DNA of 64,000 bases from assembly GCF_015291665.1 (NCBI RefSeq), contig NZ_CP030048.1, forward strand, positions 5,642,001 to 5,706,000. Reading direction: 5' to 3'. Of this stretch, positions 45,583 to 53,886 are shown one piece after another. The DNA is from Bradyrhizobium sp. CCBAU 53338 (lineage in GTDB: Bacteria; Pseudomonadota; Alphaproteobacteria; Rhizobiales; Xanthobacteraceae). A model generated the notes under the pieces. The model was not told the DNA's origin and did no database searches. It saw only the letters and a list, made by a program, of their open reading frames with translations. A program made the position numbers and the translations under genes. Position 1 is the first letter of the stretch; each line of letters starts with the position of its first letter.

Positions 45583-46994
45583 CCGCGGACAAAGTGATCG
45601 AATTTCCGCAGCGGCAGACCCGCCGTCGCAGCCATGAGACGGCGTTTCTGCCTGCCACGCTCGAAATAATCGAGACCCCACCCTCGCCGACGGGCCGCGC
45701 GATCGGTGCTACGATCATCGCAGTGTTCTGCTCGGCCCTGATCTGGGCGTCGATCGGGAAAGTCGACGTGGTGGCCACGGCTGCGGGCAAGGTTGTGCCA
45801 AGCGGCCGGACCAAAACCATCCAGCCCTACGAAGCCGGTGTCGTGCGGGCGATCCATGTTCGCGACGGAACCTCCGTCAAAAAAGGCGACGTGATGATCG
45901 AGCTGGATCCGACGATCAGCGCCGCCGAAGTCGAACATGCCAGAAGCGACCTCGTCGGCGCCGAGCTCGATGTCGCGCGGCTCCGTTCAGCGCTTCGTGG
46001 CGAGGCCGAATTCATTGCGCCGGCGGGAGCGCCCGATGATCTCGTCGAGACCCATCGCCGGTTGTTGTCTGTCCAGGCCGCCGAACACCAGGCCAGAATT
46101 GCCGAGGTTGACGGGCAGATCGCGCAGAAAGTTGCTGAACGCGATACGATCGCAGCCATGATCGCGAAGACCGAAGCAATCATCCCGCCGCTTCAAGAGA
46201 GGGTCAATATCCGCCAGTACCTCTATGAACGGCAAGTCGGCTCGCAGCTCACCTATCTCAGCGAGTTTCAAGATCTCCTCGGGCAGCAGCATGATCTGCT
46301 GGTCCAACAGAGCCGTCGGCGCGAGGCAGACGCATCGATAAAGGCACAGACCGAAGCGCGGACCAGGGCCGAGGCGGAGTATCGCCGCAACCTGTTCGAT
46401 GACCTGGCCAAGGCGGAACAGAAGGCCGCGGGTCTCGCCCAAGACTTCATCAAGGCCGAACGCAAAGCCAAGCTTCAGATTCTGAGCGCGCCGATCGACG
46501 GCGTCGTCCAGCAACTTGCAGTGCACACCATCGGCGGAGTGGTTACACCCGCACAAGCGCTTGCCGTCGTCGTGCCGCGCGACAGCGAACTTGAGATTGA
46601 AGCAATGCTATCCAATCGAGATATCGGATTCGTCGTCGCGGGACAGAGCGCCGAGATCAAGGTGGATACCTTCAATTTCACCCGCTATGGCTTGCTCCAT
46701 GGGAAGGTGACGAGCGTCTCGCCCGACGCCATCCCCCGCACACGGCCGGAAGAACCGTCCCGAGCATTATTGAACGGCGCACCAAACACAACGAGTGAGG
46801 TTAACGGCCAGGAACTGGTCTATGCCGCCCGTGTCGCACTCGACCAGACACACATGGAAATCGAGGGCTCTTCCGTCCGGCTCCTGCCGGGCATGGCAGT
46901 AACGGTCGAGATCAAGACCGCCTCACGTCGTATCATCAACTATCTGCTCTCCCCGCTCGCGCGGTATCGACAGGAAGCTATGAGAGAGCGATAA
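45579..46994 (+). CDS. Type I secretion membrane-fusion protein (HlyD type)
   Basis: A 471-residue adaptor whose ATG overlaps the ABC-transporter stop (ATGA). A short cytoplasmic N-terminus precedes one transmembrane helix (about residues 42-60). The lipoyl/biotinyl-like half (VVPSGRTKTIQPYEAGVVRAIHVRDG), a long coiled-coil hairpin (about 110-290), the second lipoyl half (LSAPIDGVVQQLAVHT) and the beta-barrel end (LLPGMAVTVEI) follow in the usual HlyD order. It bridges the inner-membrane exporter and an outer-membrane channel. It is the last gene of the island before the integrase remnant. Confidence 0.93.
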   Translation: MTADKVIEFPQRQTRRRSHETAFLPATLEIIETPPSPTGRAIGATIIAVFCSALIWASIGKVDVVATAAGKVVPSGRTKTIQPYEAGVVRAIHVRDGTSVKKGDVMIELDPTISAAEVEHARSDLVGAELDVARLRSALRGEAEFIAPAGAPDDLVETHRRLLSVQAAEHQARIAEVDGQIAQKVAERDTIAAMIAKTEAIIPPLQERVNIRQYLYERQVGSQLTYLSEFQDLLGQQHDLLVQQSRRREADASIKAQTEARTRAEAEYRRNLFDDLAKAEQKAAGLAQDFIKAERKAKLQILSAPIDGVVQQLAVHTIGGVVTPAQALAVVVPRDSELEIEAMLSNRDIGFVVAGQSAEIKVDTFNFTRYGLLHGKVTSVSPDAIPRTRPEEPSRALLNGAPNTTSEVNGQELVYAARVALDQTHMEIEGSSVRLLPGMAVTVEIKTASRRIINYLLSPLARYRQEAMRER

Positions 46995-47017
46995 GCGCGC
47001 ACCTGCGTCAGCCAAGC

Positions 47018-47345
47018 GGCTTCGTTGAATTCAACGGCAAGCCGGTTGCTTCCGTGAAAAATGGCTCAAGACCGAGGTAGGGCTCGCCGGCCGACCGGGA
47101 AAGGTGACGCCCCACACCGCGCGCCATTCCGCTGCGACAAGGCTCATGGCGTGCAGATCTATGGGGCGGCCGGGTTCCTGGGCATGTCTCCCGAGCTCCA
47201 GCGGGACACCTGCGGGCACCACCACCCAGACAATCTCCAGGGGGCGGCCACGGCTATCGGCCCAAAAGGCCGGCACGTTCCGGTGGTTGAAACGATGGTT
47301 GACTCGGGAAAGACCAGCGATCAGAAGGAAAAACCTAATGATTTC
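47018..47345 (+). pseudogene. Tyrosine recombinase (integrase) remnant beside tRNA-Pro
   Basis: In shifting frames this segment codes for the end of a phage-type integrase: FVEFNGKPVASVKNG (compare WNGKPVKSIKK in relatives), a stop, then GKVTPHTARHSAATRLM with the box II H-x-x-R, a frameshift, and AAGFLGMSP..., CGHHHPDNLQGAATAI. The catalytic tyrosine expected just before GHHHPD is a cysteine (DTCGHHH). Stop, frameshifts and loss of the tyrosine mean it is dead. It ends against the 3' end of the tRNA, the normal place for an integrase of a tRNA-integrated island. Confidence 0.8.
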
Positions 47346-47422
47346 TGGTCGGAGTGGCAGGATTCGAACCTGCGACCCCTGCGTCCCGAACGCAGTGCTC
47401 TACCGGGCTGAGCCACACTCCG
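47346..47422 (-). tRNA. tRNA-Pro (anticodon CGG)
   Basis: Reading the minus strand from 47422, CGGAGTG pairs with CACTCCG at the 3' end. A D-arm, the anticodon arm CTGCG-TTCGGGA-CGCAG and the T-arm with GTTCGAATC follow, then A and an encoded CCA. The length is 77 nt with CCA. The anticodon CGG reads the CCG proline codon. Its 3' half is repeated at 14006-14042, and an integrase remnant abuts its 3' end. Confidence 0.96.
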
Positions 47423-47490
47423 ACAAGAGGCCGGCTTATAGCGTCGGGTTTGGCGCACCGCAAGCGGCCGATATGAGGAATTTTGTCCCT

Positions 47491-48480
47491 GTGAAAACGG
47501 GTCTTGAAACGTCGATTTTACCGGCAGGCCGGGCCGCCGCCGAGGCCGCCGCCCGAACGCTGGCCGCCGGCGGGCTCGTTGCGTTTCCGACCGAGACGGT
47601 CTACGGGCTCGGGGCGGACGCCGCCAATGCCACGGCGGTCGCCCACATCTACAGTGCCAAGGGCCGGCCGGCCTTCAATCCGCTGATCGCTCACGTCCCC
47701 GACCTCGCGGCTGCGCGGCGGATTGGCCGGTTCGACGCGCGTGCGCTCAAGCTGGCCGAGGCGTTCTGGCCGGGGCCGCTGACGCTGGTGGTGCCGAAGA
47801 CCGCTGATTGCCCGGTGGCCGATCTTGCCACGGCCGGCCTCGACACCGTCGCGATCCGCATTCCCGCGCACCCCGTGGCAGAGGCCATTCTGCGTGCCTT
47901 TGGCGGGGCGGTGGTGGCGCCGTCCGCGAACATCTCCGGCCACGTCTCGCCGACGCTGGCGGCTCACGTCGAGACCGATCTTGCGGGGCGGATCGACCTG
48001 ATCGTCGACGGTGGGCCTGTCGCGGTCGGCGTCGAATCGACCATCGTCGGCTGCTTCAACGCGCCGATGCTGCTCCGGCCTGGTGGGCTGTCGCGCGAAC
48101 GGATCGAGGCCGTGCTGGGCATGCCCTTGGCGCGACCGCCAGTGGAGGCCGAGAGCGATGACAGCCAGCCGCTGGCGCCCGGCATGCTGGCCTCGCACTA
48201 CGCGCCCCGCGCGACCGTGCGGCTGCGCGCACAGGACGTTGCGCCTGATGAAGCGTTGCTGGCGTTCGGCCCGGATCGCCTGCCGGGCCAGGAGGCCGCC
48301 GCCGTTGTCATGAATTTGTCGCCCGCAGCTGATCTCGATGAAGCCGCGGCCAATCTCTTCGGCTATCTTCGCAGCCTCGATGCGAAGGCACCAAAGGCGA
48401 TCGCCGTCATGACAATCCCCGAAGAAGGCTTGGGCGAAGCGATCAACGACCGGCTGCGGCGCGCGGCCGTTGCGCGATAA
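47491..48480 (+). CDS. tsaC: L-threonylcarbamoyladenylate synthase (Sua5/TsaC)
   Basis: A 329-residue protein making threonylcarbamoyl-AMP from threonine, bicarbonate and ATP, the first step of the t6A37 tRNA modification. The YrdC domain shows LVAFPTETVYGLGADA, SAKGRPAFNPLIAHV, FWPGPLTLVV, VAIRIPAHP and APSANISGHVSPT. After the linker PGMLASHYAPR a small Rossmann-like Sua5 domain follows, so this is the long (Sua5) form. The start is uncertain: the GTG at 47491 has GAGGAA upstream and gives the expected N-terminus; an ATG 18 nt earlier (47473) is in frame. A longer frame to 47104 crosses the tRNA and is not credible. Confidence 0.93.
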   Translation: MKTGLETSILPAGRAAAEAAARTLAAGGLVAFPTETVYGLGADAANATAVAHIYSAKGRPAFNPLIAHVPDLAAARRIGRFDARALKLAEAFWPGPLTLVVPKTADCPVADLATAGLDTVAIRIPAHPVAEAILRAFGGAVVAPSANISGHVSPTLAAHVETDLAGRIDLIVDGGPVAVGVESTIVGCFNAPMLLRPGGLSRERIEAVLGMPLARPPVEAESDDSQPLAPGMLASHYAPRATVRLRAQDVAPDEALLAFGPDRLPGQEAAAVVMNLSPAADLDEAAANLFGYLRSLDAKAPKAIAVMTIPEEGLGEAINDRLRRAAVAR

Positions 48481-48497
48481 GAGTGGAAGAAGAGACG

Positions 48498-49925
48498 ATG
48501 AACATCAATCAATCCGCCACCCCGCCGCTTGCACCCGAGTTGATCGACCAGTTCCGCAAGATCGTCGGCGATCGTCACGCCATCACCGACGCGACCGACA
48601 TCGAGGCTTACGTCACCGAGGAGCGCAATCTGTTCCACGGCCGCTCGCCCCTGGTGCTCCGTCCCGGCTCGACGGCGGAAGTCTCCGCAATCTGCAGGCT
48701 CGCCTCCGAGCACAAAATCGCGCTGGTGCCGCAGGGCGGCAACACCGGGCTCGTCGGCGGGCAGACGCCACACAATGGCGAAGTGGTAGTGTCGCTGCGG
48801 CGCCTGGACAAGATCCGTGAGGTCGACACCGCCTCCAACACCATGACGGTCGAAGCCGGCATGGTGCTGCAAATCGCGCAGCAGAAGGCCTCCGACGTAG
48901 ACCGGTTGTTTCCTCTGTCGCTGGGTGCGGAGGGCAGCTGTACCATCGGCGGGAACCTCTCGACCAATGCCGGCGGCACCGCCGCCCTCGCCTATGGCGT
49001 TGCGCGCGAGATGGCGCTGGGGCTGGAAGTCGTGCTCGCCGACGGCCGCGTGCTCAACGTGCTGTCGAAGCTGAAGAAGGACAACACCGGCTACAACCTG
49101 CACAATCTCTTCATTGGCGCGGAAGGCACGCTCGGCATCATCACGGCGGCGACGCTCAAACTGTTTCCGAAGCCGCGGGCGGTCGAGACCGCCTATGTCG
49201 GGCTTAAATCGCCGGCCGCAGCACTCAAGCTGCTGACCATCGCGCAGAGCGAGGCCGCGAACGCGCTGACGAGCTTTGAGCTGCTCTCGGAGATGGCGGT
49301 GGATTTCTCCGTCCGTCACGGCATCGACGTGCGCGATCCGCTTGCAGAAAAGCATCCGTGGTACGTCCTGATGGAATTGTCCTCCCCCGGCGACGACGCC
49401 CGCACGCCGCTCGAGACGATCCTCGCCCGCGCCATGGAGGAAGAGATCGTCGACGACGCCGTGATCGCAGCCAACCTCACCCAGCGCAGCAATTTCTGGA
49501 AGCTGCGCGAAGAGATGTCGGCCGCGCAGAAGCCCGAGGGCGGCTCGATCAAGCACGATATCTCGGTGCCGATCGCCGCGGTGCCCGTCTTCATCGAGGA
49601 AGCCAATGCCGCCGTGGTGAAGCTGATCCCTGGCGCGCGGCCAGTGCCGTTTGGCCATCTCGGCGACGGCAATCTGCACTACAATGTCAGCCAGCCCGTT
49701 GGCGCCGACACCGCGGATTATCTCGCGCGCTGGCACGAGATGAATGCCGTCGTGTTCGAGATCGTGCTGCGCATGGGCGGCTCGATCTCGGCCGAGCACG
49801 GCATCGGCGTGTTAAAGCGTGACGAGCTGCCCGACGTGAAAGACAAGACCGCGATCGAGCTGATGCGCGCGATCAAGGCGATGCTCGACCCGCACGGCAT
49901 CATGAATCCGGGGAAGGTGCTGTGA
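48498..49925 (+). CDS. FAD-linked D-2-hydroxyacid dehydrogenase (GlcD/D2HGDH family)
   Basis: A 475-residue flavoenzyme. The FAD-binding PCMH domain has LVPQGGNTGLVGGQ, LGAEGSCTIGGNLSTNAGG and NLFIGAEGTLGIIT. The C-terminal FAD-oxidase domain has PFGHLGDGNLHYNV, with the metal-binding histidines, and ISAEHGIGVLKRDEL, ending HGIMNPGKVL. This set fits D-2-hydroxyglutarate and D-lactate dehydrogenases, which oxidise the hydroxy acid and pass electrons to an ETF or quinone. ATG at 48498 with AGAGA upstream. Its stop overlaps the next gene's GTG (GTGA). Confidence 0.9.
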   Translation: MNINQSATPPLAPELIDQFRKIVGDRHAITDATDIEAYVTEERNLFHGRSPLVLRPGSTAEVSAICRLASEHKIALVPQGGNTGLVGGQTPHNGEVVVSLRRLDKIREVDTASNTMTVEAGMVLQIAQQKASDVDRLFPLSLGAEGSCTIGGNLSTNAGGTAALAYGVAREMALGLEVVLADGRVLNVLSKLKKDNTGYNLHNLFIGAEGTLGIITAATLKLFPKPRAVETAYVGLKSPAAALKLLTIAQSEAANALTSFELLSEMAVDFSVRHGIDVRDPLAEKHPWYVLMELSSPGDDARTPLETILARAMEEEIVDDAVIAANLTQRSNFWKLREEMSAAQKPEGGSIKHDISVPIAAVPVFIEEANAAVVKLIPGARPVPFGHLGDGNLHYNVSQPVGADTADYLARWHEMNAVVFEIVLRMGGSISAEHGIGVLKRDELPDVKDKTAIELMRAIKAMLDPHGIMNPGKVL

Positions 49926-50356
49926 CCGCTCTGGCAATCGACCCGATCAAGGACACCGATGTGGAGAACGTCGTGGCGCTGTGGCAGCGGTGCGGCCTGA
50001 CCCGGCCGTGGAACGATCCGCATGCCGACATTGCTCTGGCGCGGCGTCGCGAGAACTCGACCGTGCTGATCGGCCGCGATGCCGGCACGATCGTGGCGAC
50101 CATCATGGTCGGCCATGACGGTCATCGCGGCTGGGTTTATTACGTCGCCGTCGATCCGGATGGGCGCAAGCGCGGCCATGGCCGGGCGATCATGGCCGCC
50201 GCCGAAGACTGGCTGCGCGCGGCCGGGATCGCCAAGCTTCAGCTTCTGGTGCGGCGCGAAAATGCGCAGGCCAATGCGTTCTACGACTCGCTGGGCTTCG
50301 AACTCTCCACCTCGGTGATGTTCCAGAAGTGGCTCGACGGCCGCGCTCCCACCTAA
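49922..50356 (+). CDS. GNAT acetyltransferase (YpeA type)
   Basis: A 144-residue protein with the GNAT core: VATIMVGHDGHRGWVYYVAVDPDGRKRGHGRAIM contains the acetyl-CoA pyrophosphate-binding R/K-x-x-G-x-G/A motif, and ENAQANAFYDSLGFE is the usual C-terminal motif. It is close in size and pattern to the YpeA acetyltransferases, whose targets are unsettled. The GTG start overlaps the dehydrogenase stop by 4 nt, so the two are one transcript, and a Nudix gene follows after 15 nt. Confidence 0.87.
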   Translation: MTALAIDPIKDTDVENVVALWQRCGLTRPWNDPHADIALARRRENSTVLIGRDAGTIVATIMVGHDGHRGWVYYVAVDPDGRKRGHGRAIMAAAEDWLRAAGIAKLQLLVRRENAQANAFYDSLGFELSTSVMFQKWLDGRAPT

Positions 50357-50371
50357 TTCCGGAAGACAGCA

Positions 50372-50953
50372 ATGCCCCTCTCCGACCGCATCCGCATCAA
50401 GGACGTCCGCGTGCTCTCGAATGGCTGGACCACGCTGAAGAGCACCACGTTCGACTACCGCCGCGCCAATGGCGAATGGCAGACGCAGAAGCGCGAAACC
50501 TATGAACGCGACAACGCCGCGGCCGTGCTGCCGTACAATCGCGCGCAACGCAGCGTGGTCCTGGTGCGCCAGTTCCGCCTGCCCGCCTTCATCCGCGGCT
50601 ATGGCGACCTGCTGATCGAAGCGGCCGCCGGCGTGCTGGACGCTGCGGAGCCCGAGGTGCGTATCCGCGCCGAAGCCGAGGAGGAAACCGGCTACCGCCT
50701 GCACGACGTCCACAAGGTATTCGAGGCCTTCATGAGCCCCGGTGCCATCACCGAGAAGCTGCATTTCTTTGTCGCGGAGTACGAGCCCTCAATGCGCGTC
50801 AGCGCCGGCGGCGGCCTCGAACACGAGGGCGAGGACATCGAGGTGCTGGAGCTCGGCATCGACGAGGCGCTCGCAATGATCGCCGACGGCCGCATCATCG
50901 ACGCCAAGGCGATCATGCTGCTGCAATACGCGGCGCTGCATATTTTCAGGTAG
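50372..50953 (+). CDS. Nudix hydrolase, ADP-ribose/GDP-mannose pyrophosphatase type
   Basis: A 193-residue Nudix protein. The box reads GVLDAAEPEVRIRAEAEEETGY; the first G-x5-E and the EE-x-G are kept, while the usual RE is AE. The N-terminal beta strands (WTTLKSTTFDYRR, AAVLPYNRAQRSVVLVRQFRLPA) and EAFMSPGAITEKLHFFVAEY are as in the NudF/NudK subgroup, which splits ADP-ribose or GDP-mannose. It would act as a housecleaning or sugar-nucleotide-recycling enzyme in the cytoplasm. Third gene of a likely operon. Confidence 0.85.
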   Translation: MPLSDRIRIKDVRVLSNGWTTLKSTTFDYRRANGEWQTQKRETYERDNAAAVLPYNRAQRSVVLVRQFRLPAFIRGYGDLLIEAAAGVLDAAEPEVRIRAEAEEETGYRLHDVHKVFEAFMSPGAITEKLHFFVAEYEPSMRVSAGGGLEHEGEDIEVLELGIDEALAMIADGRIIDAKAIMLLQYAALHIFR

Positions 50954-51056
50954 CCCCGCCGGGACGGCAATTCTGGCCTGCGCGGGCATAGCGCCTGTTG
51001 AGCAAACCGCAGACTATCTCTAGTCTGTCTGTCAACGAGAACCAGGAGACGCGCCC

Positions 51057-51986
51057 ATGTCCGCCCCGCGCGACGACGAATTCGGCTTTGCGCCCGACTA
51101 TGATTCCCCCGTCCCCTACATGCAGCGCACGCGGGATTATTACACCGCGATCGGATACACCACGCCGTATCGCTGGGCGCACTACACCGAGGCGCCATTC
51201 CAGAAGCCGAAGAAGCCGCTGGCGAAATCACGCGTTACCATCGTCACCACGGCTGCGCCCTACGATCCGGCCAAGGGCGACCAGGGTCCAGGCGCGGCGT
51301 ACAATGGCAGCGCAAAGTTCTACCAGGTCTATGACGGCGACACGTCGAAGCTGCACGATTTACGCATCTCCCATATCGGCTACGACCGCAAGCACACCAC
51401 GGCGACCGACAACGGCACCTGGTTTCCACTGCCGCAACTGCTGAAGGCGAGCGCGGCCGGTCGGATCGGCGAAGTCGCCCCGCGCTTCTTCGGCGCGCCG
51501 ACCAATCGCAGCCATCGCGTCACGCTGGAGACCGATGCGCCTGAGATCCTGGCGCGTTGCATTGCCGACCAGGTCGATGTTGCGGTACTCGTGCCGAACT
51601 GCCCGGTCTGTCATCAGACCACAGCGCTGGTGGCGCGGCATCTCGAAGCCAACGGCATCCCGACCGTGATCATGGGCTGCGCCAAGGACATCATCGAGCA
51701 CGCCGCCGTGCCGCGCTTCCTGTTCTCGGATTTCCCGCTCGGCAATTCCGCCGGCAAACCGCAGGACGTCGCCTCGCAGGCGCAGACGCTCGAGCTGGCC
51801 TTGAGGGTGCTGGAGACCGCGAGTGGGCCGCAGACCACGATGCAGTCGCCGCTGCGCTGGAGCGAGGACGCATCCTGGAAGCTCGACTACAACAATGTCG
51901 CAAAGCTCTCGCCAGAAGAGCTCGCCCGCCGACGCGCCGAATTCGACAAGCAGAAGGAGATCGCGCGCGGCAACCGCGCCGCCTGA
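51057..51986 (+). CDS. GrdB/PrdB-like protein (glycine/betaine/proline reductase family, Cys form)
   Basis: A 309-residue protein resembling subunit B of the selenocysteine-containing glycine, sarcosine, betaine and proline reductases. The VLVPNCPVCHQTTALVARHLEANGIPTVIMG stretch matches the region where those enzymes carry their active-site selenocysteine; here it is a Cys-x-x-Cys. No partner reductase subunits lie nearby, and classical glycine reductase is an anaerobic clostridial system, so the true reaction is open. The CoA transferase gene starts 37 nt downstream and may work in the same pathway. Start at ATG 51057; a weak CAGGAG is upstream. Confidence 0.7.
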   Translation: MSAPRDDEFGFAPDYDSPVPYMQRTRDYYTAIGYTTPYRWAHYTEAPFQKPKKPLAKSRVTIVTTAAPYDPAKGDQGPGAAYNGSAKFYQVYDGDTSKLHDLRISHIGYDRKHTTATDNGTWFPLPQLLKASAAGRIGEVAPRFFGAPTNRSHRVTLETDAPEILARCIADQVDVAVLVPNCPVCHQTTALVARHLEANGIPTVIMGCAKDIIEHAAVPRFLFSDFPLGNSAGKPQDVASQAQTLELALRVLETASGPQTTMQSPLRWSEDASWKLDYNNVAKLSPEELARRRAEFDKQKEIARGNRAA

Positions 51987-52023
51987 CGTCCTCCGACAAC
52001 GAAAACAAAATGGGGAGAGACAC

Positions 52024-53217
52024 GTGACGCGACCGTTCGAGGGCGTGAAGATCCTGGATTTCACGCAAGTGCTGGCTGGCCCTTATGCGAGCTACCAGCT
52101 CGCGCTTCTCGGCGCCGACGTCATCAAGGTCGAGCGGCGCGAGGGCGAGGACATGCGCCGCACGCCGCTCTCGCGCGAATGGGCCGAGCGCGGGCTGGCG
52201 CCGGCGTTCCAGGCCATCAACGGCAACAAGCGCAGCCTGACGCTCGATCTGCAAAAGCCTGACGCCATCGCAATCGTGAAGAAGCTTGCCGCGACAGTCG
52301 ATGTCGTCATGGAGAACTTCCGCCCCGGCGTGATGGACAAGCTCGGCATCGGCTACGAGGCGTTGGCCGCGATCAATCCGAAGCTGATCTATTGCGCGGT
52401 GTCGGGTTTTGGCCAGACCGGCCCGGATCGCCTGCGGCCCGGCTATGACGGCAAGATGCAGGCGCTGTCAGGCATCATGGCGATCACAGGCCACCCCGAG
52501 ACGGGGCCCACGCGCGCGGGCTTTGCGGTGTGCGACGTGCTCTCGGGCGCGACCGCCGCATTCGCGGTATCGAGCGCACTTTACCAGCGCGACCGCACCG
52601 GCAAGGGCCAGTTCGTCGACGTCTCCATGCTGGAGGCGACGATGGCGTTTCTGTCGGGGCAGATCGCGGACTGGTCTGTCGCCGGCCACCGGCAGCAACT
52701 GTCGGGCAACCAGGCGGTCAGCCGGAGAACCACGGCAAACCTGTTCAAATGCGGCGACGGCCACATCCTGCTCGCAGTCAACAACGAGAAGCAGTATCGC
52801 GCGCTGATGAGCGCGCTCGGCCGCGAGGACACGCTGAACGATCCGCGCTTCTCTGACTGGTTTTCTCGCAACGAGAACGAGCCGGCGCTGCGCGCCATCA
52901 TCGAGGAGGCGCTCGCCGCCAAGCCGGCGAGGGAGTGGGAGAAAATCCTGGAAGACGCCGGCGCGCCTTGCGCCAGCATCTGGAAGGTCGAGGAGGTCAT
53001 CGACCATCCTCAGATCAAGGCGCGCGGCGCGATCCAGGAGCTGGACACGCAATACGGCCGCCTGCGCTTTGCGGGCAGCGGCTTCAAGCTTGCCCATGGT
53101 GGCGGCCGGCTGGACCGGATGGCGCCGGAATTGGGCGCGGATACGGATGCGGTGCTGGCCGAGTTGGGCTTTGATGCCGCGGAGATTGCCGACCTGCGAA
53201 AGCAGGGGATTGTATGA
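52024..53217 (+). CDS. CaiB/BaiF family (class III) CoA transferase
   Basis: A 397-residue class III CoA transferase. Family motifs are in order: ILDFTQVLAGPYASYQLALLGADVIKVE at the N-terminus, NGNKRSLTLDL, VVMENFRPGVMDKLGIGY, SGFGQTGP, and PGYDGKMQALSGIM with the catalytic aspartate. It moves CoA between carboxylic acids (formyl-CoA, succinyl-CoA, carnitine or racemase-like relatives); the acids involved are unknown. The start is a GTG at 52024 with GGGGAG 7 nt upstream. It follows the GrdB-like gene and converges on the TetR gene with only 3 nt between stops. Confidence 0.9.
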   Translation: MTRPFEGVKILDFTQVLAGPYASYQLALLGADVIKVERREGEDMRRTPLSREWAERGLAPAFQAINGNKRSLTLDLQKPDAIAIVKKLAATVDVVMENFRPGVMDKLGIGYEALAAINPKLIYCAVSGFGQTGPDRLRPGYDGKMQALSGIMAITGHPETGPTRAGFAVCDVLSGATAAFAVSSALYQRDRTGKGQFVDVSMLEATMAFLSGQIADWSVAGHRQQLSGNQAVSRRTTANLFKCGDGHILLAVNNEKQYRALMSALGREDTLNDPRFSDWFSRNENEPALRAIIEEALAAKPAREWEKILEDAGAPCASIWKVEEVIDHPQIKARGAIQELDTQYGRLRFAGSGFKLAHGGGRLDRMAPELGADTDAVLAELGFDAAEIADLRKQGIV

Positions 53218-53220
53218 ACG

Positions 53221-53781
53221 CTATATCGCCTTCGCCGCGACCTTGGCGGCGGCCAGGATCTCGCGCCTGATTGCGTCGTCCTTCACCGCGCGCGCCATGT
53301 CGGCCGCGCCCGCCAGGATCGCCAGCAGCGCCAGCGCCCGCTGGCGTGCGTGTGTGCCACGAAAGCCCTGCGCAACGAGGTCCGCGAGGCGCTCCAGCTC
53401 GCTCTGGTAGACTGCACGCGTTGCCGCATCCGAGCGCGCGACATCGGAGGAAAAGCTCGGAAGCGCGCAGGCCTCATCGAGGCCGACCTCCATCCGCTCA
53501 CCCAGATAGAAATCGATGAACGGTTCGCGCCAGCCGCTGCCGTGTTGCGCCTGAAACTGGGCTATGCCGCCGCGCAGGAACGCCAGCCCATCCGCCACGG
53601 CAAGCCGGAACGCATCGGCCTTGGATTCGAAATGGGCATAGAACGCGCCCGAGGTGAGGCCAGCGCCCTTGGCGAGCGCATCCACGCCGGCGCCGCCGAA
53701 CCCGCCGGTGCGGAAGCCGCGCCCGACCGCGTCCGCCAGCCGCGCGCGCGCATCTCCGTCGCTCTTCTTCGGTCTGGCCAT
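53221..53781 (-). CDS. TetR/AcrR family repressor of the tautomerase gene
   Basis: A 186-residue TetR protein. The helix-turn-helix reads DALAKGAGLTSGAFYAHFESKADAF, a textbook TetR recognition helix, after an RLADAVGRGFRTGGF first helix. The C-terminal domain is short and alanine-rich. It diverges from the tautomerase-like gene, and the 105-bp space between them contains three matching 14-bp palindromes, so it very probably represses both itself and that gene. Confidence 0.9.
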   Translation of the reverse strand: MARPKKSDGDARARLADAVGRGFRTGGFGGAGVDALAKGAGLTSGAFYAHFESKADAFRLAVADGLAFLRGGIAQFQAQHGSGWREPFIDFYLGERMEVGLDEACALPSFSSDVARSDAATRAVYQSELERLADLVAQGFRGTHARQRALALLAILAGAADMARAVKDDAIRREILAAAKVAAKAI

Positions 53782-53797
53782 CGCCGGTCACCTCTCG

Positions 53798-53861
53798 ATA
53801 GCGATCGTTACATTACGCTTGACGAAATAACGATCGTTATGTTTTATATAACGACCGTTAT
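53798..53861. promoter_or_regulatory. Three TetR operators between divergent genes
   Basis: Three copies of one palindrome: ATAGCGATCGTTAC (53798-53811), ATAACGATCGTTAT (53827-53840, perfect) and ATAACGACCGTTAT (53848-53861). Centres are 29 and 21 bp apart; 21 bp is two helical turns, allowing dimers side by side. They fill the space between the TetR gene and the tautomerase gene. Confidence 0.85.
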
Positions 53862-53886
53862 CTTACGGTTCAAAGGGAGACCACCT

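Noticed and set aside
47104..47490. N-terminal extension of the threonylcarbamoyl-AMP synthase frame
   Set aside because: It would run through the integrase remnant and the antisense of tRNA-Pro; the family starts at the GTG/ATG near 47473-47491.
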